DNA of 64,000 nt from Lysobacteraceae bacterium (GTDB lineage: Bacteria; Pseudomonadota; Gammaproteobacteria; Xanthomonadales; Rhodanobacteraceae). The position numbers and the translations under genes are program-made. Under the pieces are notes generated by a model. It made no database searches. It had not been told where the DNA came from and saw only the letters and a program-made list of their open reading frames with translations. The stretch is taken from assembly GCA_028870665.1 (NCBI GenBank), contig JAGWPB010000003.1, positions 1 to 64,000 of the forward strand, written 5' to 3'. Below are positions 8,619 through 17,724 of the stretch, in pieces (the stretch's first letter is position 1; each line of letters begins with the position of its first letter).

Positions 8619-9174
8619 CAACGCGACTCCCGCCCGCGGACGACGTCAGCTGCTGCTGGTGGTGATGGCCTTCGTGGCGCCGATGCTGATCGCGGTGGCG
8701 CTGGGCGCGCTGGGCTGGCTGCCGGGCACGCGCAGCTACGGCCGGCCGGTCGATCCGCAGCTGACGCTGACGGGCACGAATGCGCCGGTCACGCTGGCGA
8801 ACGGGTCGGTTTACGCCTGGAAGGCGTCCACGCCGCTGTGGACGCTGGTGGCGCTGCCGGGGCCGGATTGCGTCGATCGCTGCGTCGGCCAGCTCGATCT
8901 GCTGCACCGTGCGCAGATCGGCCTCAACGGCAACCAGTCGAAACTGCGCCTGTTGTATCTCGGTGTGCCGCCCGCCGCCGCGGATGCGGCACCGGTGATC
9001 CGCGCCTGGCAGATCGGCCGCGATGATCGCGACGCGCTGGCGCGGTTCCGCCCCGCCGCGCCCGACAGCCTGGCCGTGCTGCTGGTGCAGCCCGGCGGGG
9101 TGGTGCTGACCTGGTATCCGGCGGGCTTCGATCCGCACGGACTCAACAAGGACCTGCAGAAGGCGTTCCGCTGA
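8608..9174 (+). CDS. Membrane-anchored SCO-like protein with CxxxC motif
   Basis: A 188-residue protein with an N-terminal membrane anchor (about residues 13-38) and a periplasmic domain. The segment WTLVALPGPDCVDRC carries a CxxxC pair, the spacing used by SCO copper chaperones. The C-terminal part (VLLVQPGGVVLTWYPAG) resembles a thioredoxin-fold strand-turn-strand. I see no clear SCO-type distal His. It sits between SURF1 (11-nt overlap) and ctaA (stop and start overlap in TGATG), so it is probably an oxidase assembly factor. Copper handling or thiol reduction at CuA is inference from motif and place. Confidence 0.65.
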   Translation: MQPDNATPARGRRQLLLVVMAFVAPMLIAVALGALGWLPGTRSYGRPVDPQLTLTGTNAPVTLANGSVYAWKASTPLWTLVALPGPDCVDRCVGQLDLLHRAQIGLNGNQSKLRLLYLGVPPAAADAAPVIRAWQIGRDDRDALARFRPAAPDSLAVLLVQPGGVVLTWYPAGFDPHGLNKDLQKAFR

Positions 9175-10313
9175 TGTCGCGCTCGATCGCTCCCGCCGCC
9201 CGTCTGGCCTGGTTCGCCGCCGCCTTCGCGCTCGGCGTGATCGTGTTCGGCGCCTTCGTGCGCCTGTCCAATGCCGGCCTGTCGTGTCCGGACTGGCCGA
9301 CCTGCTATGGCCGCATCGCCTGGCCTGATCACCATGCCGCGATCGCCGCCGCCAACGCGGCCTTTCCGGATCGTCCGGTCGAGGTACACAAGGCCTGGCG
9401 CGAACAGTTCCATCGCATGCTGGCGTCCGGCCTCGGCACCCTGGTGCTGGCGCTGGCGCTGAGCGCGGTCTGGCGGCGCCCGCGGGCGCGGCTGGCGGTG
9501 ATCGTCGCGGCGCTGGCCGCCGCCGCCGGCGTGCTGCTGTACGTCAACGGCGAGCGCGTGTTTTCCAGCCTGCTGTCGGTAATCGCGATCGGCCTGCCGC
9601 TGATCACCGCGCTGCGGCTGCCGCGCGCACCGGCATGGCGGGTGGCGGTGCTGGCCTTCGCGGTGGTGGTGTTCCAGGCCATGCTCGGGATGTGGACGGT
9701 GACGCTGCTGCTGAAGCCGGCCGTGGTGATGGCCCACCTGTTGGGCGGCTTGACCCTGTTTGCGCTGCTGTCGTACGTGGCATTGAAGCTGTCCGGCGTC
9801 GGCGGCGACGATCCGCGCCGGGCCGAGCTCAAGCCGTGGGCGATCCTGGCGCTGGTGCTGCTGGCCGCGCAGATCGCGCTGGGCGGCTGGACCAGCTCCA
9901 ACTACGCTGCGCTCGCCTGCGGCGCGGATTTCCCGCAATGCCAGGGCGCCTGGTGGCCGACGATGGATTTCCACCAGGGCTTCGTGCTCTGGCGCGACAT
10001 CGGCGTCAATTACGAGGGCGGCGTGCTCGACGCGGCCGCGCGCGCGGCGATCCAGGTGGCGCACCGGATCGGCGCGCTGGTGGTGTCGCTGTACCTGCTG
10101 TGGCTGGCCTGGCGCATGCGTCGCGACGGTTTCGGCGGTCACGCCGCGCTGCTGCTGCTGGCATTGGCAACGCAGGTCGCGCTCGGTATCGGCAACGTGA
10201 TGCTGGGCCTGCCGCTGCCGGTGGCGACCGCTCACAACGCCGTCGCCGCGCTGCTGCTGTTCACCCTGGTGGCGCTGCTGGCGCGCACCCAGCGCGTGGC
10301 GACCGCGCCGTGA
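9174..10313 (+). CDS. ctaA: Heme A synthase (COX15/CtaA)
   Basis: Converts heme o to heme a by oxidising the C8 methyl group, giving the cofactor of the aa3 oxidase. It is a 379-residue protein with eight hydrophobic segments. Paired His ligands are visible in [26 protein letters not shown] and TAHNAVAA. The N-terminal [17 protein letters not shown] and the later [11 protein letters not shown] Cys-containing loop are diagnostic for the proteobacterial type. The start overlaps the previous stop and ctaB begins 7 nt after. Confidence 0.96.
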   Translation: MSRSIAPAARLAWFAAAFALGVIVFGAFVRLSNAGLSCPDWPTCYGRIAWPDHHAAIAAANAAFPDRPVEVHKAWREQFHRMLASGLGTLVLALALSAVWRRPRARLAVIVAALAAAAGVLLYVNGERVFSSLLSVIAIGLPLITALRLPRAPAWRVAVLAFAVVVFQAMLGMWTVTLLLKPAVVMAHLLGGLTLFALLSYVALKLSGVGGDDPRRAELKPWAILALVLLAAQIALGGWTSSNYAALACGADFPQCQGAWWPTMDFHQGFVLWRDIGVNYEGGVLDAAARAAIQVAHRIGALVVSLYLLWLAWRMRRDGFGGHAALLLLALATQVALGIGNVMLGLPLPVATAHNAVAALLLFTLVALLARTQRVATAP

Positions 10314-10320
10314 GCGCGCC

Positions 10321-11247
10321 ATGGCGTGGCGGCGAATCCCGCCGATGACGATCGCTCGCGAGTACTGGCAGCTGACCAAGCCGCGCGTCGTCGCGCTGCT
10401 GGTGTTCACCGCGGTGATCGGCATGTTCCTGGCAGTGCCGGGACTGCCGCCGTGGCGCGCACTGGTGTTCGGCACGCTGGGGATCTGGCTGGCCTCGGCG
10501 GCGGCGGCGGCTCTGAACCAGCTGATCGACCAGCGCATCGATCGGCTGATGGCGCGCACCGCCCGGCGTCCGCTCGCCACCGGCACCCTCAACTCGCGCC
10601 AGGCGCTGGGGTTCGCGCTGCTGCTGGCCGCCGCCGCGATGCTGGTGCTGGTGCTGCTGGTCAACGTGCTGACCGCCGTGCTGACGTTCGCCTCGCTGAT
10701 CGGCTACGCGGTGATCTACACCGCCTATCTCAAGCGCGCCACGCCGCAGAACATCGTGATCGGCGGCATCGCCGGCGCGGCGCCGCCGGCGCTGGGCTGG
10801 GCGGCGGTCACCGGCACCCTCGACCCGCATGCGCTGCTGCTGGTGCTGATCATCTTCGTGTGGACGCCGCCGCATTTCTGGGCGCTGGCGATCTTCCGGC
10901 GCGAGGACTACGCGCTGGCGCAGGTGCCGATGCTGCCGGTGACCCACGGCGTCGAGTACACGCGCTGGCACGTGCTGTTCTATACCGTGCTGCTGACGCT
11001 GGTGACGATCCTGCCCTATCTCACCGGCATGAGCGGGCTGTTCTATCTGGGCGGCGTGCTGGTGCTGGACATCGGCTTTCTCTACTGCGCGGTGCGCCTG
11101 CTGCGGCCGCCGGACGAGTTCTACGCGATGCGCGTGTTCAATTACTCGATCCTGTACCTGATGGCGCTGTTCGGCTTCCTGCTCGCCGACCACTGGCTGC
11201 TGGCGCCGGCGCTGCACCCGCTGATGGTCTATCAGCGCGTCGGCTGA
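10321..11247 (+). CDS. ctaB: Protoheme IX farnesyltransferase (heme O synthase)
   Basis: Adds the farnesyl chain to protoheme to make heme o, the substrate of the preceding ctaA product. It is a UbiA-family polytopic protein. The first Asp-rich motif is seen as [20 protein letters not shown] and the second region as YLKRATPQN. The [17 protein letters not shown] motif is typical of CtaB. The ATG at 10345 ([16 protein letters not shown]) is a good alternative start that matches the usual family N-terminus. Neither start has a clear ribosome site, so I keep the one closest to ctaA. Confidence 0.95.
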   Translation: MAWRRIPPMTIAREYWQLTKPRVVALLVFTAVIGMFLAVPGLPPWRALVFGTLGIWLASAAAAALNQLIDQRIDRLMARTARRPLATGTLNSRQALGFALLLAAAAMLVLVLLVNVLTAVLTFASLIGYAVIYTAYLKRATPQNIVIGGIAGAAPPALGWAAVTGTLDPHALLLVLIIFVWTPPHFWALAIFRREDYALAQVPMLPVTHGVEYTRWHVLFYTVLLTLVTILPYLTGMSGLFYLGGVLVLDIGFLYCAVRLLRPPDEFYAMRVFNYSILYLMALFGFLLADHWLLAPALHPLMVYQRVG

Positions 11248-11284
11248 GCACTTGCTCCGAATGCGCTGCGCCTGACGTACCGAC

Positions 11285-12139
11285 ATGACCCTGCTCGACT
11301 GGCTGATTCCCTGGGAACCCTCGCCGCTGACGCTGCTGGCGTTCGCGGCGGTCGGGGCACTGTATCTGCGCGGCAGCCGGCGTTCGCCGCTGACCGCGCC
11401 GTGGCCGCGGCAGCTCGCGTTCTGGCTCGGTTTCGCGGTGCTCTACGTCGGCCTGCAGTCGCAGCTCGACTATTACGCCGAGCACGAGTTCTTCATCCAT
11501 CGCCTGCAGCATCTCGGCCTGCATCACCTGGGGCCGTTCCTGATCGCGCTGGCCTATCCGGGCGTCACCCTGCGCCGCGGCCTGCCGCTGCGCTGGCGCA
11601 CGCGCGGACTCAATCCCCTGCTGCGCACGGCGCCGGTGCGCCGGACCCTGAACGTGCTGCTCAACCCGGTGGTCGCCGGCGTGCTGTTCGTCGGCCTGAT
11701 CTATTTCTGGCTGTGGCCGGCGGTGCACTTCGACGCCATGCTCGATGCGCGCCTGTACCGGGTGATGAACACCAGCATGGCCGTCGATGGCCTGCTGTTC
11801 TGGTGGCTGATCCTGGATCCGCGACCGCGGCCGCCGGCGCGGCTGGCGCCCGGCGTGCGCGTGCTGCTGGCGCTGGCGGTGATGCCGCCGCAGATCGCGC
11901 TCGGCGCCTACATCAGCTTTACCCAGCGCGACCTGTTCCCGCTCTACAGCCTGTGCGGACGCGCGATGGGCGGCATCAGCCCGGCCACCGACCAGCTGCT
12001 CGGCGGCCTGGTGACATGGATTCCGGCGTCGATGATGAGCGTGATCGCCGCGCTGCTGGCGCTGCGCCACTGGATGGCGCTGTCGCAGCGCCGACGATTG
12101 CCGCAGCGGCGTCGTGCCGCGATCAGCCCGAGGCGTTAG
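11285..12139 (+). CDS. Cytochrome c oxidase assembly factor CtaG (caa3 type)
   Basis: A 284-residue polytopic protein of the caa3_CtaG family, seen first with caa3 oxidases in Bacillus and unrelated to Cox11. Seven hydrophobic segments are evident. Conserved His-containing motifs are present: FFIHRLQHLGLHHLGPFLI and later PPQIALGAYI. The Arg-rich tail (RRRLPQRRRAA) lies in the cytoplasm by the positive-inside rule. Its 3' end overlaps the convergent PCu(A)C gene by 17 nt. A role in copper loading or oxidase assembly is known for the family only in outline. The presence of both CtaG kinds in one block is notable. Confidence 0.85.
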   Translation: MTLLDWLIPWEPSPLTLLAFAAVGALYLRGSRRSPLTAPWPRQLAFWLGFAVLYVGLQSQLDYYAEHEFFIHRLQHLGLHHLGPFLIALAYPGVTLRRGLPLRWRTRGLNPLLRTAPVRRTLNVLLNPVVAGVLFVGLIYFWLWPAVHFDAMLDARLYRVMNTSMAVDGLLFWWLILDPRPRPPARLAPGVRVLLALAVMPPQIALGAYISFTQRDLFPLYSLCGRAMGGISPATDQLLGGLVTWIPASMMSVIAALLALRHWMALSQRRRLPQRRRAAISPRR

Positions 12140-12560
12140 CCGGGCGTACCGGTGCCTGCACCGTGATCGTGCGGCCGTCGCCGAAGGTGAAGGTCAGCGT
12201 GACCTGCTGCCCGGGACGGATCGCGCGGCGGGGCTGCATCAGCATCAGGTGATAGCCGCCCGGCGCCAGTGCGGCGCGGCCGTGCGGCGGCACCGGGATC
12301 GAGTTCACCGTCACCATGCGCTCCATGCCGCCGCGGTTGAGCGAGCGATGCAGCATCACCGCGCCATAGTCGGGGCTGCTGACGCCGGTCAGCGTGACTG
12401 GCATGTCGCCGGTATTGACCAGCGTGGCATAGCCGGCCGCGGGCAGGTCGGCGGGCAGCCAGCGCACCCAGGGCTGCTGCACGGCGATGCCGGCGGCGAA
12501 GGCGGGCGTGGCCAGCACGGTGGCGGCGAAGGCCAGCACGATGCGTTGCAGGCGGCTCAT
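12123..12560 (-). CDS. Periplasmic copper chaperone PCu(A)C
   Basis: A 145-residue secreted protein with a signal peptide ending near TPAFAAG. It belongs to the PCu(A)C family, which takes Cu(I) to the CuA site of subunit II, often with a SCO protein. The copper-binding pattern of spaced His and Met is visible: VMLHRSLNRGGMERM, then GGYHLMLMQPRR. Its start overlaps the SCO stop by 4 nt (ATGA), so the two are one operon. It converges on the caa3-type CtaG gene with a 17-nt overlap of coding ends. Confidence 0.92.
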   Translation of the reverse strand: MSRLQRIVLAFAATVLATPAFAAGIAVQQPWVRWLPADLPAAGYATLVNTGDMPVTLTGVSSPDYGAVMLHRSLNRGGMERMVTVNSIPVPPHGRAALAPGGYHLMLMQPRRAIRPGQQVTLTFTFGDGRTITVQAPVRPANASG

Positions 12561-13147
12561 GGGGCAGTCCCCAGCAGTCCACGGACATCGTGCTCGATCG
12601 CGCCGATCGGATCGGCGTCGGTCGCCAGCAGGCGGGCGCGGCCCCGGCGGTCGAAGAGGTAGATGCCGGCACTGTGCGCCACCTCGTAGCCGCCGCCGGG
12701 CAGGGTGGGGCCGCGGTTGTAGGCGACGCGATAGCGCTTGGCCAGGGCCTCGATCTGGGCCGGCGTGCCGGTCAGCCCGGTGATGTGCGGATCGAAGGCG
12801 CTGACATAGGCGTGCAGTATCGCCGGCGTGTCGCGCGCCGGATCGACGCTGACGAACAGCACGCGCGTGCGATCCGCCAGCGGCCCCAGCCGCTGCATCA
12901 GGACATGCAGGTGGGTCAGCGTCAGCGGGCAGACGTCGGGGCAATGGGTGTAGCCGAAGTACAGCAGTACCAGCTTGCCGCGGAAATCGGCGGCATCGAC
13001 GACCTTGCCGGTGTCATCGGTCAGCGTGAACGCGAGGTCCGGCAAATGGCCGCGCACATCGGTCAATCGCCAGACGCGGGCCTGGCTGCCGCAGCCGCCG
13101 AGGGCGAACAGGACCGCCAGCATCGTCAGTAGAACCGCGCGCTTCAT
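12557..13147 (-). CDS. SCO1/SenC family copper chaperone
   Basis: Thioredoxin-fold copper chaperone for the CuA centre. The N-terminus has a lipoprotein-like signal (LFALGGCGS), so it is probably membrane-anchored on the periplasmic side. The copper site is visible as FGYTHCPDVCPLTL (CxxxC), with the distal His in EVAHSAGIYLFD. Of three successive start codons at 13153 (GTG), 13150 and 13147, the last has the AGGTG ribosome site at proper spacing, so I use it. Translationally coupled to the PCu(A)C gene. Confidence 0.93.
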   Translation of the reverse strand: MKRAVLLTMLAVLFALGGCGSQARVWRLTDVRGHLPDLAFTLTDDTGKVVDAADFRGKLVLLYFGYTHCPDVCPLTLTHLHVLMQRLGPLADRTRVLFVSVDPARDTPAILHAYVSAFDPHITGLTGTPAQIEALAKRYRVAYNRGPTLPGGGYEVAHSAGIYLFDRRGRARLLATDADPIGAIEHDVRGLLGTAP

Positions 13148-13309
13148 CATCACCTCGACAGATCGGGTGCCAAGCCTACGCTTGGATGCGGCATCCTGCC
13201 GCGAGTTCCGCCGGTCGATGCGACATCACGCCGCATGCATGCGGGCACGGTACGATGGGCGTCGCGTTGGCCCGCATCAACGTCGATGCACCCTCTCCCG
13301 GAGCCCGCC

Positions 13310-13789
13310 ATGTCCAGCCTCTACGATTTCAGCGTGCGCACCATCGACGGCCGCGAGCAGAAGCTCGACGCCTATCGCGGCAAGACCCTGCTGATCGTCA
13401 ATGTCGCCTCGAAATGCGGATTCACGCCGCAGTACAAGGGTCTCGAGGCGCTGTATCGCGAGCACCGGGAGCAGGGCCTGGTGGTGCTCGGGTTTCCCTG
13501 CGACCAGTTCGGCCATCAGGAGCCCGGTGACGAGGCCGAGATCCGGAATTTCTGCTCGCTGAACTACGACGTCAGTTTTCCGCTGTTCGCCAAGATCGAG
13601 GTCAACGGCGACGGCGCCGACCCGCTCTACCGATATCTCAAGCACGAGGCCAAGGGCCTGCTCGGCAGCGAGGCGATCAAGTGGAACTTCACCAAGTTCC
13701 TGGTCGACAAGCACGGCACGGTGGTGAAGCGTTACGCGCCCACCGATACACCGGCCAGCATCGGCAAGGAGCTGGCGGCGCAGCTCTGA
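13310..13789 (+). CDS. Glutathione peroxidase family thiol peroxidase
   Basis: A 159-residue peroxidase of the GPx/BtuE family that reduces hydroperoxides using thioredoxin or glutathione. The peroxidatic residue is Cys36 in NVASKCGFTPQYKGLE, so it is a Cys rather than a Sec enzyme. The Gln-containing LGFPCDQFGHQEPG segment and the WNFTKFL motif complete the catalytic tetrad. It is divergent from the SCO gene and 54 nt before the aldehyde dehydrogenase gene. The ATG follows a GGAG element. Confidence 0.94.
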   Translation: MSSLYDFSVRTIDGREQKLDAYRGKTLLIVNVASKCGFTPQYKGLEALYREHREQGLVVLGFPCDQFGHQEPGDEAEIRNFCSLNYDVSFPLFAKIEVNGDGADPLYRYLKHEAKGLLGSEAIKWNFTKFLVDKHGTVVKRYAPTDTPASIGKELAAQL

Positions 13790-13843
13790 TCACCAGCGCG
13801 CGCCGATGGCCCTGTCAGCGCGCGATCACCGGGGCATGCAGGC

Positions 13844-15211
13844 ATGTTGTTCCAGACCATCAACCCGACCGACGGCAGCCCGCTCGCGAGCTATCCCGGG
13901 ATGGATGCCGCCGCGGTCACGGCGATCATCGAACGCGCCGCCGCCGCGCAGCCGTCGTGGCAGGACACGCCGTTCGCCGAACGTGCGCGGTGTCTGCGCG
14001 CGGCCGGCGCGATCCTGCGTCAGCGCGCACCGGAGTTCGCGCGCCTGATGGCCGCGGAGATGGGCAAGCCGCTGGCGCAGGGCGAGGCCGAGGTGCGCAA
14101 GTGCGCCACTGTCTGCGACTACTACGCCGAGTACGGCGAGGCGCTGCTGGCGCCGCAGGCGGTGGCGACCGAAGCGCACCGCAGTTTCGTCTGCTTCCGG
14201 CCGCTGGGCGTGGTGCTGGCGATCATGCCGTGGAACTACCCCTACTGGCAGGTATTCCGCTTCGCCGCGCCGACGCTGATGGCGGGCAACGCCGGCCTGC
14301 TGAAGCACTCGCCCAACGTGCTCGGCTGCGCCCTGTCGATCGAGCGGATCCTGCGCGACGCCGGCTTTCCAGCGGACCTGTTCCGTACCCTGGTGATCGA
14401 CACCGACCAGGCCGCGGCGGTGATCGCGCATCCGCGGGTGCGCGCCGTCTCGCTCACCGGCAGCGTGCGTGCCGGCCGCGCGGTGGCGGCACAGGCCGGC
14501 GCGGCGCTGAAGAAGTGCGTGCTGGAACTGGGCGGCAGCGACGCCTACGTGGTGCTCGAGGATGCCGATCTCGATCGCGCGGTGCAGGCCTGCGCCGACG
14601 GCCGCTTCGTCAACGCCGGCCAGAGCTGCATCGCCGCCAAGCGTTTCATCGTGGTCGATGCCGTGCGTGAGGCGTTCAGCGAGCGACTGGTCGCGCGCAT
14701 CCGCCGCGAGCGCATCGGCGATCCGCTGGACGCGAACACCACGATCGGACCGCTGGCGCGTGCCGATCTTCGCGAGCAACTGCATGCGCAGGTGCGCTCC
14801 AGCGTCGCCCGCGGCGCGCGCTGCCTGCTGGGCGGCGAGTTGCCGTCCGGCGCGGGCTGGTTCTATCCGCCGACGCTGCTGACCGATGTCGGTCCCGGCA
14901 TGCCGGCCTACGACGAGGAGCTGTTCGGCCCGGTCGCCTGTCTGGTCGGCGCGCGCGACGAGGCCGACGCCGTGCGCATCGCCAACGACAGCGTGTTCGG
15001 CCTTGGCGGTGCGGTGTTCACCCGCGACCTCGCGCGCGGCGAACGGCTGGCGACGGCCGCGATCCACTCCGGTGCCGTGTTCGTCAACCAGCAGCTGGTA
15101 TCCGATCCGCGGTTGCCGTTCGGCGGCATCAAGGACAGCGGCTACGGCCGCGAGCTGGGCGCGTTCGGCATTCGCGAGTTCGTCAACGTCAAGGCGGTGA
15201 GCATCGCCTGA
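13844..15211 (+). CDS. NAD(P)-dependent aldehyde dehydrogenase, succinate-semialdehyde dehydrogenase type
   Basis: A 455-residue aldehyde dehydrogenase. The cofactor-binding PWNYPYWQVFR, the SLTGSVRAGR loop, the catalytic Glu in LELGGSDAYVV and the nucleophile Cys in FVNAGQSCIAAKRF are all present. Overall length and the C-terminal LPFGGIKDSGYGRELG fit the short succinate-semialdehyde dehydrogenase (GabD/Sad-like) group. The exact substrate cannot be read from sequence. It stands alone and converges on dnaG. Confidence 0.88.
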   Translation: MLFQTINPTDGSPLASYPGMDAAAVTAIIERAAAAQPSWQDTPFAERARCLRAAGAILRQRAPEFARLMAAEMGKPLAQGEAEVRKCATVCDYYAEYGEALLAPQAVATEAHRSFVCFRPLGVVLAIMPWNYPYWQVFRFAAPTLMAGNAGLLKHSPNVLGCALSIERILRDAGFPADLFRTLVIDTDQAAAVIAHPRVRAVSLTGSVRAGRAVAAQAGAALKKCVLELGGSDAYVVLEDADLDRAVQACADGRFVNAGQSCIAAKRFIVVDAVREAFSERLVARIRRERIGDPLDANTTIGPLARADLREQLHAQVRSSVARGARCLLGGELPSGAGWFYPPTLLTDVGPGMPAYDEELFGPVACLVGARDEADAVRIANDSVFGLGGAVFTRDLARGERLATAAIHSGAVFVNQQLVSDPRLPFGGIKDSGYGRELGAFGIREFVNVKAVSIA

Positions 15212-15227
15212 GTCACGGGGGATCGAA

Positions 15228-15253
15228 TGCCGGCCCGGACGGTGCGGCCGGCA
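15228..15253. terminator. Hairpin between convergent genes
   Basis: TGCCGGCC (15228-15235) and its complement (15246-15253) form an 8-bp stem with a 10-nt loop between two convergent genes. No strong T-run is seen, so a terminator role is tentative. Confidence 0.3.
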
Positions 15254-15265
15254 GGGCGTCGGTTC

Positions 15266-17035
15266 TCAACGCCGCCCCTTGGTCGCCAGCAACTCGCGCA
15301 ACTCGGCCTTCTCCGCGTCGCTCAGGCCCGACTCGGCCTGCCTGCCGGTGAGTTCGCTGATGCGGACGGCGACGGTCTGGCGCGCGAGCTGGATCAGGGC
15401 GTCGGCGAATTCCTCGCGCAGCTTGTCGCTGTCGGCCGGAAACTCGACCAGCGCGAGCTTGTGCAGCGCCGCCGCTTCGGGGCGCTCGGCAAAGTGCTCG
15501 AGCAGGCTGGCGGTGCTGATCCCCGGCCGTGCGCGCGCCAGCTCCAGCAATTCGATCAGCAGGTCCACGCCGGGTTGGTTGAGTGCGGCGAACGGGTACG
15601 GCGGTGTGGCCTGTTCGGCAAGTCCGGGCTGCGCCAGCAGCAGGGCGATCACGCCGCGCACCAGGCTGCGTTTGGCGACCGCGCGCGGCAGCGTTCGCGG
15701 CGCAGCCGCGTTCACGCCGGCCGCGGATTGCACGCCGGTGCGCCGGGTCAGTTCCTGCCGCATCAGGTCGCGGAAGGCACCGTCGGGCAATTTCGCCAGC
15801 AGGGGCCGCGCACGCTCGGCCAGCCGTGCGCGGCCGTCGAGACTGGCCAGATTGACGTCGTGCCCCAGCTCTTCGAAGAAGTATTCCGACAACGGCATCG
15901 CTTTTGCCAGCCGCTCTTCGAAGCCGGCCTGGCCCTCCTTGCGCACCAGCGAATCGGGATCCTCGCCCTCGGGCAGGAACAGGAACAGCGCCTGGCGCCC
16001 GTCGCGCAGGCGCGGCAGCACCGACTCCAGCGCGCGCCACGCGGCCGCGCGTCCGGCCTTGTCGCCGTCGAAGCAGAAATAGACGTCCGGCGCGGCGCGG
16101 AACAGCAGCTCGGCGTGATCGGCGCTGGTCGAGGTGCCCAGCGTGGCGACCGCGATCGGCAGTCCGTGCTGATGCAGCGCGATCACGTCCATGTAGCCCT
16201 CGACCACCAGCAGGCGCGCCAGCCGGGCATGGGCCTGCTTGACCTGCCACAGCGCGAACAGCTCGCGGCCCTTGTGGAACAGCGGCGTCTCGGGCGAGTT
16301 GAGGTACTTGGGGCCGTCGCCTTGCTGGGCAGCGCGGGCAGGGGCGCCCGCTTCCTGACCTTCGCGCGCGGGATCCGCGCTGGCGATGATCCGCCCGCCG
16401 AACGCGATCACGCGGCCGCGGCGATCGAGGATCGGGAACATCAGCCGTTCGCGGAAGCGGTCGTAACGCTTGCCGCGCTCGCCGCTGGTGACCAGCCCGG
16501 CCTGATCCAGCAGCGCCAGCCGCTCGGGCGTGGTGCCCAGCGCGCGCAGCAGGCCGTCCCAGCCGGCCGGCGCCCAGCCGATGCGGAAGCGCTGCACGGT
16601 GTCGGCATCCAGCCCGCGCTTCTGGCAGTAGGCCTGCGCGGCCGCACTGTTCGGCAGCTCGCGCTGGAACCACGCTGCCGCCGCCTCGAGGATGCCGTAC
16701 AGATCGGTGCGATCCTCGCGCGGGCGCTCGCCGCCGTCGTGCGGCACCTTCAGGCCGACCGTCTGCGCCAGTTCCTCGACCGCGTCGAGGAACTCCAGGC
16801 GCTCGTAGTCCATCAGGAACTTGATCGCGCTGCCGTGCGCGCCGCAGCCGAAGCAGTGGAAGAACTGCTTGACCGGGCTGACATAGAACGACGGCGAGCG
16901 CTCGTCGTGGAACGGACAGCGCGCGGTCCATTCGCGCCCGGCCTTCTTCAGCGGCACGCGCCGCTCGATCACGTCGACGATGTCGACGCGGGCGAGCAGA
17001 TCATCGATGAAACTGTCGGGAATGCGGCCGCGCAT
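15266..17035 (-). CDS. dnaG: DNA primase
   Basis: Makes the RNA primers for replication. It is a 589-residue protein with an N-terminal zinc-binding domain (C40, H43, C61, C64), a TOPRIM catalytic core (LLVVEGYMDVIALHQ and DGDKAGRAA) and a C-terminal helicase-binding domain. The ATG at 17035 follows a perfect GGAGG. An insertion of about 25 residues rich in Ala/Gly (around REGQEAGAPARAAQQ) splits the GGRII and PKYLNSPETPLF motifs, which normally lie closer together. It is the last gene of a minus-strand run after the glcF-like gene and coq7, 38 nt downstream of coq7, an unusual neighbourhood for dnaG. Confidence 0.96.
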   Translation of the reverse strand: MRGRIPDSFIDDLLARVDIVDVIERRVPLKKAGREWTARCPFHDERSPSFYVSPVKQFFHCFGCGAHGSAIKFLMDYERLEFLDAVEELAQTVGLKVPHDGGERPREDRTDLYGILEAAAAWFQRELPNSAAAQAYCQKRGLDADTVQRFRIGWAPAGWDGLLRALGTTPERLALLDQAGLVTSGERGKRYDRFRERLMFPILDRRGRVIAFGGRIIASADPAREGQEAGAPARAAQQGDGPKYLNSPETPLFHKGRELFALWQVKQAHARLARLLVVEGYMDVIALHQHGLPIAVATLGTSTSADHAELLFRAAPDVYFCFDGDKAGRAAAWRALESVLPRLRDGRQALFLFLPEGEDPDSLVRKEGQAGFEERLAKAMPLSEYFFEELGHDVNLASLDGRARLAERARPLLAKLPDGAFRDLMRQELTRRTGVQSAAGVNAAAPRTLPRAVAKRSLVRGVIALLLAQPGLAEQATPPYPFAALNQPGVDLLIELLELARARPGISTASLLEHFAERPEAAALHKLALVEFPADSDKLREEFADALIQLARQTVAVRISELTGRQAESGLSDAEKAELRELLATKGRR

Positions 17036-17073
17036 GGAACCTCCAGCATGCCACGTGGCTGGCGCGGCGCGCT

Positions 17074-17724
17074 TCAGAGGCGGTAGGCGACGGCCTTCAT
17101 CAACGCCGAGGCGGCGCGCATCAGGCGCGGGATCGGCGCCGGCAGGGCGCTGCCGCCACGGGCGAGGGCGTTGTCGGCATGACGTACTTCGTCGGCCTGC
17201 ATCGCGGCGAGGATCGCGCGCGAGCGCGCGTCGGCCGCCGGCAGGCGCGCGAGATGATCGGCCAGGTGCGCCTCGACCTGCCGCTCGGTCTCGATCACGA
17301 AGCCGAGGCTGACGCGATCGCCGACCGCGGCGGCGACCGCGCCCAGCGCAAAGCTGCCGGCGTACCACAGCGGATTGAGCAGGCTCGGCCGGCTGTCGAG
17401 CTGACAAAGGCGCTCCGCGCACCAGGCCAGATGATCGGTCTCCTCGGCGGCGGCGTGCTGCAGGTAATCGCGCGTGTCGCCCGTGCGCGCCAGCGCGGCC
17501 TGGCCGTCGTAGAGCGCCTGCGCGCAGACCTCGCCGGTGTGGTTGATGCGCATCAGGCCGGCGGCATGGCGACGCTCGCTGTCGGTCAACGCCGGCTGCG
17601 GCTCGGCGTCGCCCGGGTTGGGACGGGCCGCGACCGCAGGGGCGGACACGGTGGTCAGAGCGTGCTCGAAACCGATCAGCAGCCGGTCGAGCGGCGAGTA
17701 GCAGCGGATGGGGATGGGGTTCAT
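17074..17724 (-). CDS. coq7: Demethoxyubiquinone hydroxylase (COQ7 family)
   Basis: Di-iron monooxygenase that hydroxylates the ubiquinone precursor at C6. It is a 216-residue protein. The two helices carrying the iron ligands show the expected pattern: [41 protein letters not shown] and [10 protein letters not shown]. The C-terminal helix ([15 protein letters not shown]) is typical. The start overlaps the stop of the glcF-like gene by 4 nt (ATGA), so they are co-transcribed. Confidence 0.95.
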   Translation of the reverse strand: MNPIPIRCYSPLDRLLIGFEHALTTVSAPAVAARPNPGDAEPQPALTDSERRHAAGLMRINHTGEVCAQALYDGQAALARTGDTRDYLQHAAAEETDHLAWCAERLCQLDSRPSLLNPLWYAGSFALGAVAAAVGDRVSLGFVIETERQVEAHLADHLARLPAADARSRAILAAMQADEVRHADNALARGGSALPAPIPRLMRAASALMKAVAYRL

